NCBI GenBank assembly: GCA_964558295.1
Contig: CAZLDQ010000147.1
Coordinates: forward strand, 1-14,527
Reading direction: 5' to 3'
Length of the DNA stretch: 14,527 nucleotides
Source of the DNA: JBDKTH01 sp964558295
GTDB lineage: Bacteria > Planctomycetota > Planctomycetia > Pirellulales > Thermoguttaceae
Each line of letters starts with the position of its first letter. The stretch's first letter is position 1. Positions 6,219-13,133 of this stretch are shown here, piece by piece. A program made the position numbers and the translations under genes. The notes below the pieces were generated by a model. That model ran no database searches. It was not told the origin of the DNA and worked only from the letters and a program-made list of their open reading frames with translations.

Positions 6219-6239
6219 CCTCATGAAGGAGAATCACTC

Positions 6240-7553
6240 ATGCCAGATAAGTTGCCTCTCTCGCGCCGCCGGTTTCTCAAGACGGCCGCCGCAGTCAGCA
6301 CTTTGGCCGCCGTGCCGTATGTTGTTCCAGCTTCTGCACTCGGGAAGAATGGCGCAGTGCCTCCGAGCGAGAAGATCCTGGTCGGCGGCATTGGCATCCA
6401 TCATCGTGGGATGCACGATCTGCAATGGCTCGTTCGTAATCCCGACGTCCAATTCGTCGCCATCTGCGACTTGCAGAAGAAGCAGCGGTTAGCCGTCAAG
6501 GCCTTCGTCGACGATTACTACGGCACGAAAGATTGTGCCATGTATCCCGAGATCACCGGCTTTCTCGAAGCGCGACCGGACATCGACGCCGTGCTGATCG
6601 CCACCGGCGATCATTGGCACGCGATGGCTTCGATCCTGGCCATGCGTGCGGGGAAAGACGTATACACCGAAAAGCCCTCGTGCATGACGATTGCCGAAGG
6701 GCGTGCCGTGGTGGAAACGGCTCGGCGTTACGGCCGTGTCTATCAGACGGGCACCCAACGGTTGAGCGAAGCGAACCATGTGTTCTGCATCGAGATGGCT
6801 CGCACCGGCCGGCTCGGCGAAGTCCGCACGGCCTATGCCCATATTGCCCCCTGGGACGCCGCCGAGATGCGCCACGATTGGCTGCCGGCCGTTCCCGAAC
6901 CGCCCAAGGACGAGGTTGACTGGGACGCTTGGCTGGGGCCCTGCCCCTGGCGGCCGTACAACCCCGCCTATGTCGCCGGGGCGTGGCGCGGCCATTACGA
7001 CTTCCACACCAGTTGCATCGGTGAGTGGGGCGCCCACACGTTCGCTCAGGCCCAGGCCGGCTTGGGCTGCAGTGAGTCGTCCCCCGTCGAATATGAATAC
7101 GTCCACAACGACAGCGGCGACGGGATGGTCACGCATTTCGCCAACGGCGTGCGTCTGATCCTCTCCCGCGGCAACAAGTACTGGCACGGCTCCTGCGGCG
7201 AGCGGTTTGACGGCACCGAAGGTTGGGTTGCGGCCGCCGACGGCTACAGCCAGCCCGATGTCTCCTCGCCGGCCCTGCTCGGCGAATTCAACCGCGTGAT
7301 CCGCGAGTATGTCGCCCGAACCGGCCGGTCGCTCGATCACATGCGGAACTTCCTCGACTGTGTCCGGAGCCGCGAACGAACGGTCGCCAATCCCGAAGTC
7401 ATGCACCATAGCATGACCACCGTGCATGCGGCCAACATCTGCATGTGGCTCAAGCGGAACCTCAAGTTCGATCCCGTGAAAGAAGAGTTCATCGGCGACG
7501 ACGAGGCGAACCGCCTTCGCTCGCGTGCCATGCGGGAACCGTACGTTTACTAG
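6240..7553 (+). CDS. Tat-exported Gfo/Idh/MocA family oxidoreductase
   Basis: The protein has 437 residues. The twin-arginine signal SRRRFLKTAAAVSTLAAVPYV (8-28) predicts export of a folded, cofactor-loaded enzyme. The N-terminal Rossmann fold starts at KILVGGIGIHHRGM (45-58), with Asp77 at the end of the second strand (FVAICD), which suits NAD. IDAVLIATGDHWHA (115-128) and the family hallmark EKP (144-146, catalytic Lys145) follow. The C-terminal half (about 160-437) is the alpha/beta substrate domain, with WDAWLGPCPWRPYNP and GHYDFHTSCIGEWGAH typical of the large exported planctomycete subgroup. The substrate is probably a sugar or sugar derivative, but cannot be read from sequence. The ATG at 6240 has AAGGAG 8 nt upstream (6226-6231). 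The HEAT-repeat gene follows after 40 nt, so an operon is likely. Confidence 0.93.
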   Translation: MPDKLPLSRRRFLKTAAAVSTLAAVPYVVPASALGKNGAVPPSEKILVGGIGIHHRGMHDLQWLVRNPDVQFVAICDLQKKQRLAVKAFVDDYYGTKDCAMYPEITGFLEARPDIDAVLIATGDHWHAMASILAMRAGKDVYTEKPSCMTIAEGRAVVETARRYGRVYQTGTQRLSEANHVFCIEMARTGRLGEVRTAYAHIAPWDAAEMRHDWLPAVPEPPKDEVDWDAWLGPCPWRPYNPAYVAGAWRGHYDFHTSCIGEWGAHTFAQAQAGLGCSESSPVEYEYVHNDSGDGMVTHFANGVRLILSRGNKYWHGSCGERFDGTEGWVAAADGYSQPDVSSPALLGEFNRVIREYVARTGRSLDHMRNFLDCVRSRERTVANPEVMHHSMTTVHAANICMWLKRNLKFDPVKEEFIGDDEANRLRSRAMREPYVY

Positions 7554-7593
7554 ACATTGCGATTTTCCTTACCATCAACGGGAATTCACCACC

Positions 7594-9696
7594 ATGTGGA
7601 AAAGCCATCGATACCTGATTCTGACCGCCACGCTGCTGGCCATCACCCCGGTCCTTTCCTTCGCCCAAGAAGCCCAGCTCATCGCTGTGCTCCGCTCGGA
7701 AGCGACGGTACAAGAAAAGTCAACAGCCTGCCGGCAGCTCGCCCGCCTCGCCACCAAAGAAGCGGTTCCTGCCCTGGCCGCTTTGCTAGGCGATGAAAAA
7801 CTGTCGCATATGGCACGCTATGCCCTGGAAACCATCCCTGATCCGTCGGTCGATGTGGCTCTGCGCGAGGCACTCGGCAAGGTCCAGGGACGGCCGCGAT
7901 TAGGCGTCATCGGCAGCCTTGGCGTCCGTCGCGATGCCAAAGCCGTGCCGGCTCTGGCCGAATTGCTCAAACAGCCCGAGACTGCCGCAGCGGCCGCCCG
8001 TGCGTTGGGCGAAATCGGCACTCCCGACGCCGCGAAAGCCTTGACTGAGGCCCTGCCGGCCGCGTCCGGCACCAATCTAGCCTCTCTCTGCGAAGGCGTT
8101 TTCCGCTGTGCCGAGGCCTTGGCTGCCGACGGCCAAGCCGCCGCTTCACAAGCCCTCTACGACCGCCTGCGCGGTCTGGCTGACGCTCCCCATCAGGTTC
8201 GCGCCGCCGCGCTGCGCGGGGCAATCCTCACCCGCGGCAAGGCAGGCGTTCCCCTGCTCGTCGAAGCCTTCCAGGGACCGGATTACGCCCTGGCTGCCGC
8301 CGCTGCACGCTGTGCCATGGAACTGCCAGGTACGGAGGTCGCCGACGCGCTTCTGGCTGAGTTGCCCAAGGTGCCAGCCGAACGAAAGGGCCTGTTGATC
8401 CTGGCCCTGGCCGACCGCCACGAGTCCCGCGTTTTGCCGGCTGTGCTCCAGGCTGTCGCGAATGGCGACGCCGAACTCCGCATTGTCGCCTTCCGCGCCT
8501 TGAAGCGAGTGGGGGACAGCTCGTGTGTTCCCGCCCTGCTCGATGCAGCAGTCAACGGGAGCGATGAAGTTGCGAAAGCCGCCATGGAATCGCTCGAAAG
8601 CCTGCAAGGCAAGTCCGTCGACGATCAAATCACGGCCAAGCTGGCCGAGGCCCAGGGGAAGATGCGGATGGCGCTCATCGACTTGGCAGGGCGTCGGCGT
8701 GCCGCCGCTGCGGCTCCTGCGCTTTGGCAGGCGGCCGATGACGCAGATCCGGCGGTTCGTGCCGCCGCGTTGACGAGCCTGGGGGCTGTGCTCCAACCGG
8801 CCGATCTGCCCAAGCTGATCGCGCGGCTCGCTTCGACAAGAGACGCACAAGAGGCAGCCGCCTTGGACAAGGCTTTGCACGAGGTGTGCCAGCGCGCGGA
8901 AGATCGGGATGCCGTCGCCGCGCAACTTGCCGCCGCCCTGCCCGCAGCCGCGGGACCGGTGAAGGCCCGGATCCTGGAGACACTCACGATCGTCGGCTCG
9001 GCGAAGGCGCTCGAAACGGTCGCCGCCGCCGCCCGATCCGACGACAAAGAACTGTGCGATGCAGGCTACCGCGAGTTGGGACGCTGGAAGTCGGTCGACG
9101 CCGCGCCCGTCCTTCTCGACCTGTACAACACGGCCAGCGACAGCCGGTTGAAGACGCGTGCCATTCGGGCATACATCCGGATCGCCCGCCAATTCGACAT
9201 GCCCGCCGATCGCCGCGCCGAGATGTGCCGTACGGCTCTGAAGATCGCCGAGCGTGACGAGGACAAACGACTCGTGCTGGAAATCCTGCTTCGTTATCCG
9301 AGCGAAGAAATGCAGGAGATCGCCTTGGAGGTCTCCAAAGTCCCCGCCCTGAAAGAGCAGGCGTTGCTGGTGGCGATGGGGATGTCCAGCAAGGGGATTA
9401 ACCGTGCCGAACTCGGCAAGGCTTTGGCTCAGGCCGGCCAGAAACCGGTCAACCTGGAGATCCTCAAAGCCGAGTACGGGGCCGGCGCAAAGGTCAAAGA
9501 TGTCACGGACGTTCTCCGCAAATTCGCCACGAACTACCGGATCATCTTTCTCCCCGACATGAACTACAACGCAAGCTTCGGCGACCCAGCCTTCGGGGTC
9601 GTGAAGCAGTTGAAGATCCGCTACCGCATCGACGGCAAGGAAGGCGAAGCCACGTTCAGCGAGAACGCGATGATCGTCCTACCGCTGCCGAAGTAA
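7594..9696 (+). CDS. Exported HEAT-repeat (PBS-lyase-like) protein
   Basis: The protein has 700 residues. It starts with a Sec signal peptide (MWKSHRYLILTATLLAITPV), probably cleaved after LSFA. Residues from about 30 to 560 are a long series of alpha-helical HEAT repeats, recognisable as Ala/Leu-rich units such as AVPALAALLGDEKLSHMARY, AVPALAELLKQPETAAAAAR and PAVRAAALTSLGAVL. Such solenoids bind proteins and are usually not catalytic. The last 80 residues (about 620-700) are different: VTDVLRKFATNYRIIFLPDM, then a beta-rich stretch ending FSENAMIVLPLPK. The ATG at 7594 is chosen for the signal peptide; only a weak GGAA element precedes it. The gene lies 40 nt after the Gfo/Idh gene and is probably co-expressed, perhaps as a periplasmic scaffold. 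Codon use is strongly GC-rich like its neighbours. Confidence 0.88.
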   Translation: MWKSHRYLILTATLLAITPVLSFAQEAQLIAVLRSEATVQEKSTACRQLARLATKEAVPALAALLGDEKLSHMARYALETIPDPSVDVALREALGKVQGRPRLGVIGSLGVRRDAKAVPALAELLKQPETAAAAARALGEIGTPDAAKALTEALPAASGTNLASLCEGVFRCAEALAADGQAAASQALYDRLRGLADAPHQVRAAALRGAILTRGKAGVPLLVEAFQGPDYALAAAAARCAMELPGTEVADALLAELPKVPAERKGLLILALADRHESRVLPAVLQAVANGDAELRIVAFRALKRVGDSSCVPALLDAAVNGSDEVAKAAMESLESLQGKSVDDQITAKLAEAQGKMRMALIDLAGRRRAAAAAPALWQAADDADPAVRAAALTSLGAVLQPADLPKLIARLASTRDAQEAAALDKALHEVCQRAEDRDAVAAQLAAALPAAAGPVKARILETLTIVGSAKALETVAAAARSDDKELCDAGYRELGRWKSVDAAPVLLDLYNTASDSRLKTRAIRAYIRIARQFDMPADRRAEMCRTALKIAERDEDKRLVLEILLRYPSEEMQEIALEVSKVPALKEQALLVAMGMSSKGINRAELGKALAQAGQKPVNLEILKAEYGAGAKVKDVTDVLRKFATNYRIIFLPDMNYNASFGDPAFGVVKQLKIRYRIDGKEGEATFSENAMIVLPLPK

Positions 9697-9719
9697 GACG
9701 AATAAGCCCAGTTGAAGCC

Positions 9720-9768
9720 TGGAGCGGTGGTAACGCAGCATCTCCACGCTGCGTAGACCACCGCTCCA
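9720..9768. repeat. REP-like palindrome, also usable as bidirectional terminator
   Basis: TGGAGCGGTGGT (9720-9731) pairs with ACCACCGCTCCA (9757-9768), and ACGCAGC (9733-9739) pairs with GCTGCGT (9748-9754). An asymmetric bulge (A against AG) separates the two stems, and the loop is ATCTCCAC. In all, 19 pairs sit 24 nt after the HEAT-repeat stop codon, between convergent genes. There is no clean T-run. Size, position and imperfect palindromy resemble REP elements, but only one copy lies in this window. Confidence 0.7.
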
Positions 9769-9871
9769 AGCGTTTGGTATCCAGAACATCGCGACTGCCA
9801 ACCGCCCAAAACCACGCCGACTTACCCGCTCTTCTTGCACGCCGCATTGTGGGGGGCGGATCTTTTTCCAC

Positions 9872-9984
9872 TTCGAAGCACGCTTGCAGATTGCCCTTTC
9901 GGCTCCCCCGGGTCGGTCAGCCTCTTCTCGGAGCAACCAGAACGACAACCTACAAGCTCGTGGTCCTCCCAGTCATATCACTCG
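9872..9984. repeat. Diverged intergenic repeat, copy A
   Basis: It aligns without gaps to 12824-12936 (offset 2952) at 73 of 113 positions by hand count. Identity is concentrated at the two ends: TTCGAA, GCTTGC, GATTGCCC and TCGGTC on the left, CAAGCTCGTGG and CCTCCC on the right. Inverted core GCTTG (9882-9886) and CAAGC (9953-9957) is kept in both copies. Confidence 0.5.
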
Positions 9985-10059
9985 GTTGGCGGTGCATGGA
10001 CTTGACTCCCCAGAAGACAATGGCGGGGCGTCAGTGCCACCCGGCTGAACCTGAGACGC

Positions 10060-11133
10060 CTACCGCTGATACGCCTGCCAAGCCGCTTTTTCCTGGTCGA
10101 GGGTCGTCTTCCCCTCTGAAATCACAAAACGGGTTTTGTAGTCGAGCGGCTTGCCCTTAACAAGCGGGACAATCGTCTTCCCTGGGAAGGCCAGCGAGGT
10201 GCAGGTCGAGCCGTAATAGCGGAAATTGTTGGGATACAGCGGCGTGGTCTTCGACTCGAACATCATGATGGTCGTGAAGTCGGGGCTCGCGACGCCGGCG
10301 GCCGGGTACTTGCCGTAAAGGGCCATCCAGGCGGCGTCGCCCAGCGTGGCCGGATCGGTCACCCGTTCGACGATCGCCAGGTCATCGCCTCGCCACTTGT
10401 CGGGATTGGGATGCACGGCACGGAGCGAAAACTCCTTTACCTCCGGGTTCAGCCGGATCGTCATTCCGCCGTAGCCGCCGTAATCGACCTGTTGGCGGCC
10501 GGTGATTGCCAAACCGTCGACCAACGCCTCGAGTCTCACGTCGACATCTACGGTGCGGCTCCGGGCGCCCGGCTTTCCGGTGGCCTGAGAGGCACGAATC
10601 GTGACGGTCTCGTTCACCACGTCGGCCGGGTCGTCGTCGTAGCGCCACACGTTCATCGCCTGAAGCACGGCCGCATCGGCGCAGGTTGCCATTTTCGTGA
10701 TTTTGACCGGATACGCGCGGATCTTGCAGACGGCCCAAAGGTCGCCGATCTTGTCGTGGTGGCGCACTTCGCACCAACTCCACCAGAGACTACGGTGATG
10801 CAGATGATCTTTCGGGTAGTCGGTCGTGAGCGGCTCCCCGTGGAAGCCGTAGAGCGGATAGATGTAGTCGCTCCGCGGGCCTCCGTACTGGCTTCCATCG
10901 GTAAAATAGGCGCCGTTGTAAGGGGTGGGTCCCTTGCTGAAATGATGTGCCTCGACCCCAGCCGGAAGCGGCACCTCGCCGAAGCGATAGGTCAGCACCG
11001 GCTGTCCCTGCTCGGTGATTGTGTAACTCTGCGTCTTGTCATCAACGGAGAACGCTAATGGCCCCGCCGCGAAAACCGACGCCGGAACAAACAACACCAA
11101 CAGCGAAACGGCTGCGAGTCTGTGGTGGATCAT
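10060..11133 (-). CDS. Secreted DUF6807 family protein
   Basis: The protein has 357 residues. The start at 11133 is preferred over 11154 because AGGAG (plus-strand 11143-11147) lies 9 nt upstream of it and the signal peptide MIHHRLAAVSLLVLFVPASV (cleavage near VFAAG) then begins the protein. Family features are visible: YIYPLYGFHGEPLTTDYP (90-107), then the His-rich KDHLHHRSLWWSW (108-120) with Asp109, His110, His112 and His113, followed by a beta-rich body to NNFRYYGSTCTSLAF. The family is widespread in planctomycetes and Bacteroidetes and is often labelled PmoA, but it has nothing to do with particulate methane monooxygenase PmoA. The reaction is unknown; a carbohydrate-related role is inferred from its usual company. 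It lies 131 nt downstream of the ceramidase-like gene, in the same direction. Confidence 0.9.
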   Translation of the reverse strand: MIHHRLAAVSLLVLFVPASVFAAGPLAFSVDDKTQSYTITEQGQPVLTYRFGEVPLPAGVEAHHFSKGPTPYNGAYFTDGSQYGGPRSDYIYPLYGFHGEPLTTDYPKDHLHHRSLWWSWCEVRHHDKIGDLWAVCKIRAYPVKITKMATCADAAVLQAMNVWRYDDDPADVVNETVTIRASQATGKPGARSRTVDVDVRLEALVDGLAITGRQQVDYGGYGGMTIRLNPEVKEFSLRAVHPNPDKWRGDDLAIVERVTDPATLGDAAWMALYGKYPAAGVASPDFTTIMMFESKTTPLYPNNFRYYGSTCTSLAFPGKTIVPLVKGKPLDYKTRFVISEGKTTLDQEKAAWQAYQR

Positions 11134-11173
11134 CGGCAGACACTCCTCTTTCATCGAATTGCGTAACCTGTTG

Positions 11174-11181
11174 TGTTAACA
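11174..11181. promoter_or_regulatory. Perfect palindrome TGTTAACA in the DUF6807 leader
   Basis: This 8-bp palindrome has further matching T/A pairs outside it (11171-11172 with 11183-11184). It lies about 40 nt upstream of the DUF6807 start and downstream of its predicted promoter, a usual repressor position. It is short, so chance is possible. Confidence 0.25.
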
Positions 11182-11210
11182 AAACGAATTGGCAGCCCCT
11201 GTTTGTGCCT

Positions 11211-11240
11211 ATTAAAGATTCCGCACAGGGGGAACGTCAA
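11211..11240 (-). promoter_or_regulatory. Putative sigma70-type promoter of the DUF6807 gene
   Basis: On the minus strand TTGACG (11240-11235) and TTTAAT (11216-11211) are spaced 18 nt apart, each one mismatch from consensus. The predicted start near 11204 gives a leader of about 70 nt. CCCCTGT (11196-11202) and ACAGGGG (11225-11231) form an inverted repeat around the -10. This suggests that the DUF6807 gene can be transcribed independently of the ceramidase-like gene. Confidence 0.5.
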
Positions 11241-11264
11241 GAATCTTTCAAACGACGAACTGAC

Positions 11265-12674
11265 TTACTCCGCCTTGACTTCCAGCAAACGCCGCATGGC
11301 TCCCATGAGAACCGGTTCCACCTCGGGCGATACGTTGCTTGCCCCGGGGCTCGTTTCGTAACCTCCTTCCGCGTAGGCGGACGCCAGCCCAATGTAGCCG
11401 GGGCCGTAATCGCCGTAGGCCGCCATCATCACCGAGAGATCCGGCCGCATCGCCTTGGCCGCGAGCTGGTATTCCACCAACAGCTCACCGGGCAGATGGA
11501 GCACTCTTGCCTTGCCGACCCGCAGGCACGTGATCGGGATCTGGTGCCCTGACTGGCAGCGTTTTACCCAGGCGAGTTGATCGGCCTTGGCAATGTAACC
11601 GCGTGCCGGCTCGGTGGAAAGTGCTTTGACGAGATCGGCCTCGTTCAAGTGCGGGGCCAGAGGAAGTGCGACGAACACGGTTTGCCAGCCGACATCCGAG
11701 GCGGCCAGGGGGCACTTTTCGACCGCGTCGAAGGCCCGCTTCATGCCGTCGGCGAGGCGTCCGGCCAGACGGAGGCGGTGCTCATGACTGCCATCGTTGT
11801 ATTTTCCCGCCCCAATGTTCCCCCCCGCGCCGTTGAAGTGGACGTGCAGTGCCTCGGGCACATCCTGACCACGGAAGAAGCGGGCGATGCCAGGAAAGTC
11901 GGGGCTGGGCACGCCCGTGCGGTAGTAGCTCTGCGGATGGCAGGCGTAATAGCTCAATACGGCCAACGGAACCTTGTCGTTCCAGAAGGTCAGCACCGAC
12001 ACCTGGGGATCGATCACTCCGACGGGCTCCGCCCGCAGTTCGGGGCTCTTGGTGGTCGTGTAGCGAGTCGCCCGCACGCGCCCGTCGGGGCCCTTGATGC
12101 GGCGGTTGGAAGCCACCTCGTAGACCTCGGCTACGCCGCAGCCATAGTGCGTCACCGGCTGGGCCTGGGGCAGGGCCTCGCGCAGGGCATTCGCCGCACG
12201 GCGGATGACCTGGCGGTGAAACGTTCCCTCAAAGCGTCCGTAGTCTTTCAGGCCCAACTCGTGGATTAACCGCTCTGCGGTGAAGTCGCAGCCCGGCGCA
12301 TCGTGCTGATGGAGAGTATGCACCGCGACGCGATCCGGCGTGGTGCCCGCCGCGTCGGCCAGTGCGGTCCGAAAGGCGTCGTGTCCCTCGTTGGCAATTC
12401 CGATCCAGTCAACAGCACAAAGCACCATCGGCTGCCCCGCTCCCAACAGAGCGATCCCGCGGCAGCGCAGCGTGAGTTCGCCCTGCCGTTTGACGGGATC
12501 ATAGGCCATTTCCGATCCCACCGGTGGCGTAGCATCGACGTCGAATGTCGCCAGCCGTACCTCGCTGTCAGCCATCGCCGCTCGCAGCGGCCATGGCCCT
12601 TCAGCCCGCGCTCCGGCGAACAAGCACGCAACCAGGATCCCCGCAACCAACCGTCGGACAGGTTCACGTCTCAT
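11265..12674 (-). CDS. Secreted neutral/alkaline ceramidase-like protein
   Basis: The protein has 469 residues and a Sec signal peptide (RRLVAGILVACLFAGARA, cleavage near ARA-E). Its opening VRLATFDVDATPPVG (39-53) is the usual start of the neutral/alkaline non-lysosomal ceramidase N-terminal domain. HTLHQHDAPG (119-128) corresponds to the family zinc-binding HTHSGPG region, altered by a Gln-His insertion-like change. YACHPQSYY (243-251) supplies a second His, and HFNGAGGNIGAGKYNDG (279-295) matches the nucleophile region. Known ceramidases hydrolyse the N-acyl bond of ceramide with one zinc. This protein is shorter (about 470 against 650 or more residues) and lacks the C-terminal immunoglobulin-like domain, so the real substrate may differ. 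AGGGAG lies about 7 nt before the ATG. DUF6807 follows downstream. Confidence 0.87.
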   Translation of the reverse strand: MRREPVRRLVAGILVACLFAGARAEGPWPLRAAMADSEVRLATFDVDATPPVGSEMAYDPVKRQGELTLRCRGIALLGAGQPMVLCAVDWIGIANEGHDAFRTALADAAGTTPDRVAVHTLHQHDAPGCDFTAERLIHELGLKDYGRFEGTFHRQVIRRAANALREALPQAQPVTHYGCGVAEVYEVASNRRIKGPDGRVRATRYTTTKSPELRAEPVGVIDPQVSVLTFWNDKVPLAVLSYYACHPQSYYRTGVPSPDFPGIARFFRGQDVPEALHVHFNGAGGNIGAGKYNDGSHEHRLRLAGRLADGMKRAFDAVEKCPLAASDVGWQTVFVALPLAPHLNEADLVKALSTEPARGYIAKADQLAWVKRCQSGHQIPITCLRVGKARVLHLPGELLVEYQLAAKAMRPDLSVMMAAYGDYGPGYIGLASAYAEGGYETSPGASNVSPEVEPVLMGAMRRLLEVKAE

Positions 12675-12753
12675 GGCACGTCTCCCTCGGGGGGCGAAAC
12701 ATGGTCTGATACTCCCATCTTGGACCAGCCTGAATTAGAACGCAGACGTTGTG

Positions 12754-12796
12754 CCCACGCAAGGAAATCCGGAGTCTCGTCTCTTCCTTGCGTGGG
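12754..12796. repeat. Perfect 13-bp inverted repeat (hairpin)
   Basis: CCCACGCAAGGAA (12754-12766) and TTCCTTGCGTGGG (12784-12796) are perfect inverted arms around a 17-nt loop. The element lies 80 nt upstream of the ceramidase-like start, and no T-run follows on either side. A weaker version of the same order of motifs precedes repeat copy A near 9812-9837. Confidence 0.65.
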
Positions 12797-12823
12797 GCGG
12801 CACAGGCCTCGTGCCCGTGTCCT

Positions 12824-12936
12824 TTCGAAATGAGCTTGCCGATTGCCCCGGCGAGCACCCCGGCTCGGTCGGCCGCGGCTTGAATGAGTCAGACTCGTCG
12901 GCGGCAAGCTCGTGGCCCTCCCCGCGATGCGACTCG
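12824..12936. repeat. Diverged intergenic repeat, copy B
   Basis: This is the partner of 9872-9984 at a constant offset of 2952. In this copy the inverted arms are longer: GAGCTTGCC (12832-12840) and GGCAAGCTC (12903-12911), nine perfect pairs separated by 62 nt. Confidence 0.5.
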
Positions 12937-13133
12937 TCGCTAAGGCCCACTGCACGGGGGTGTGGGTAAATCTTCCTGGCAATTGCCGCGACAGGCAAGC
13001 AGGGCGTCTGCACCGGGATGCCACGAAATCTTGCCCCATCGCCTCGCGGAGGGCCCTTGTCGTCGATCCTCGAAAAGCACAAAATAAAGTTCCGAATTAC
13101 TGCAAACCACTTGCAATAGAGGAGTATCGTTCG

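Larger units (their letters stand above)
5936..6239. other. Intergenic region before the Gfo/Idh gene
   Basis: This 304-base region has no convincing gene on either strand; an open frame running into the Gfo/Idh gene from 5973 lacks a ribosome binding site and any recognisable motif. Its content is regulatory: an isolated perfect TTGACA at 6156-6161, an inverted repeat at 6186-6207, an extended -10 at 6210-6218 and the ribosome binding site at 6226-6231. Confidence 0.6.
9697..10059. other. Intergenic region with palindrome and diverged repeat copy
   Basis: This 363-base convergent gap contains no credible gene. It holds the long palindrome at 9720-9768 and one copy of a diverged repeat at 9872-9984, described separately. 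A forward open frame from 9774 has no ribosome binding site and runs antisense into the DUF6807 gene. Confidence 0.6.
12675..13133. other. Divergent intergenic region with hairpin and repeat
   Basis: This 459-base region separates the divergent ceramidase-like and kinase genes. It contains the 13-bp stem hairpin at 12754-12796 and repeat copy B at 12824-12936. Near the kinase an AT-rich patch follows 13080, with TTGTCG at 13057-13062 as a poor -35 and no clear -10. Open frames on both strands here lack ribosome binding sites and family motifs. Confidence 0.55.

Noticed and set aside
6489..7427. 312-residue minus-strand open frame opposite the Gfo/Idh gene
   Set aside because: It is a shadow of a gene with clear family motifs; no motif or plausible start is seen on the antisense strand.
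8146..9192. 348-residue minus-strand open frame opposite the HEAT-repeat gene
   Set aside because: It is antisense to Ala/Leu-rich repeats, low complexity, and without domain or ribosome binding site.
9774..10160. 128-residue plus-strand open frame
   Set aside because: It runs through repeat copy A and into the antisense of the DUF6807 gene, with no ribosome binding site and no motif.
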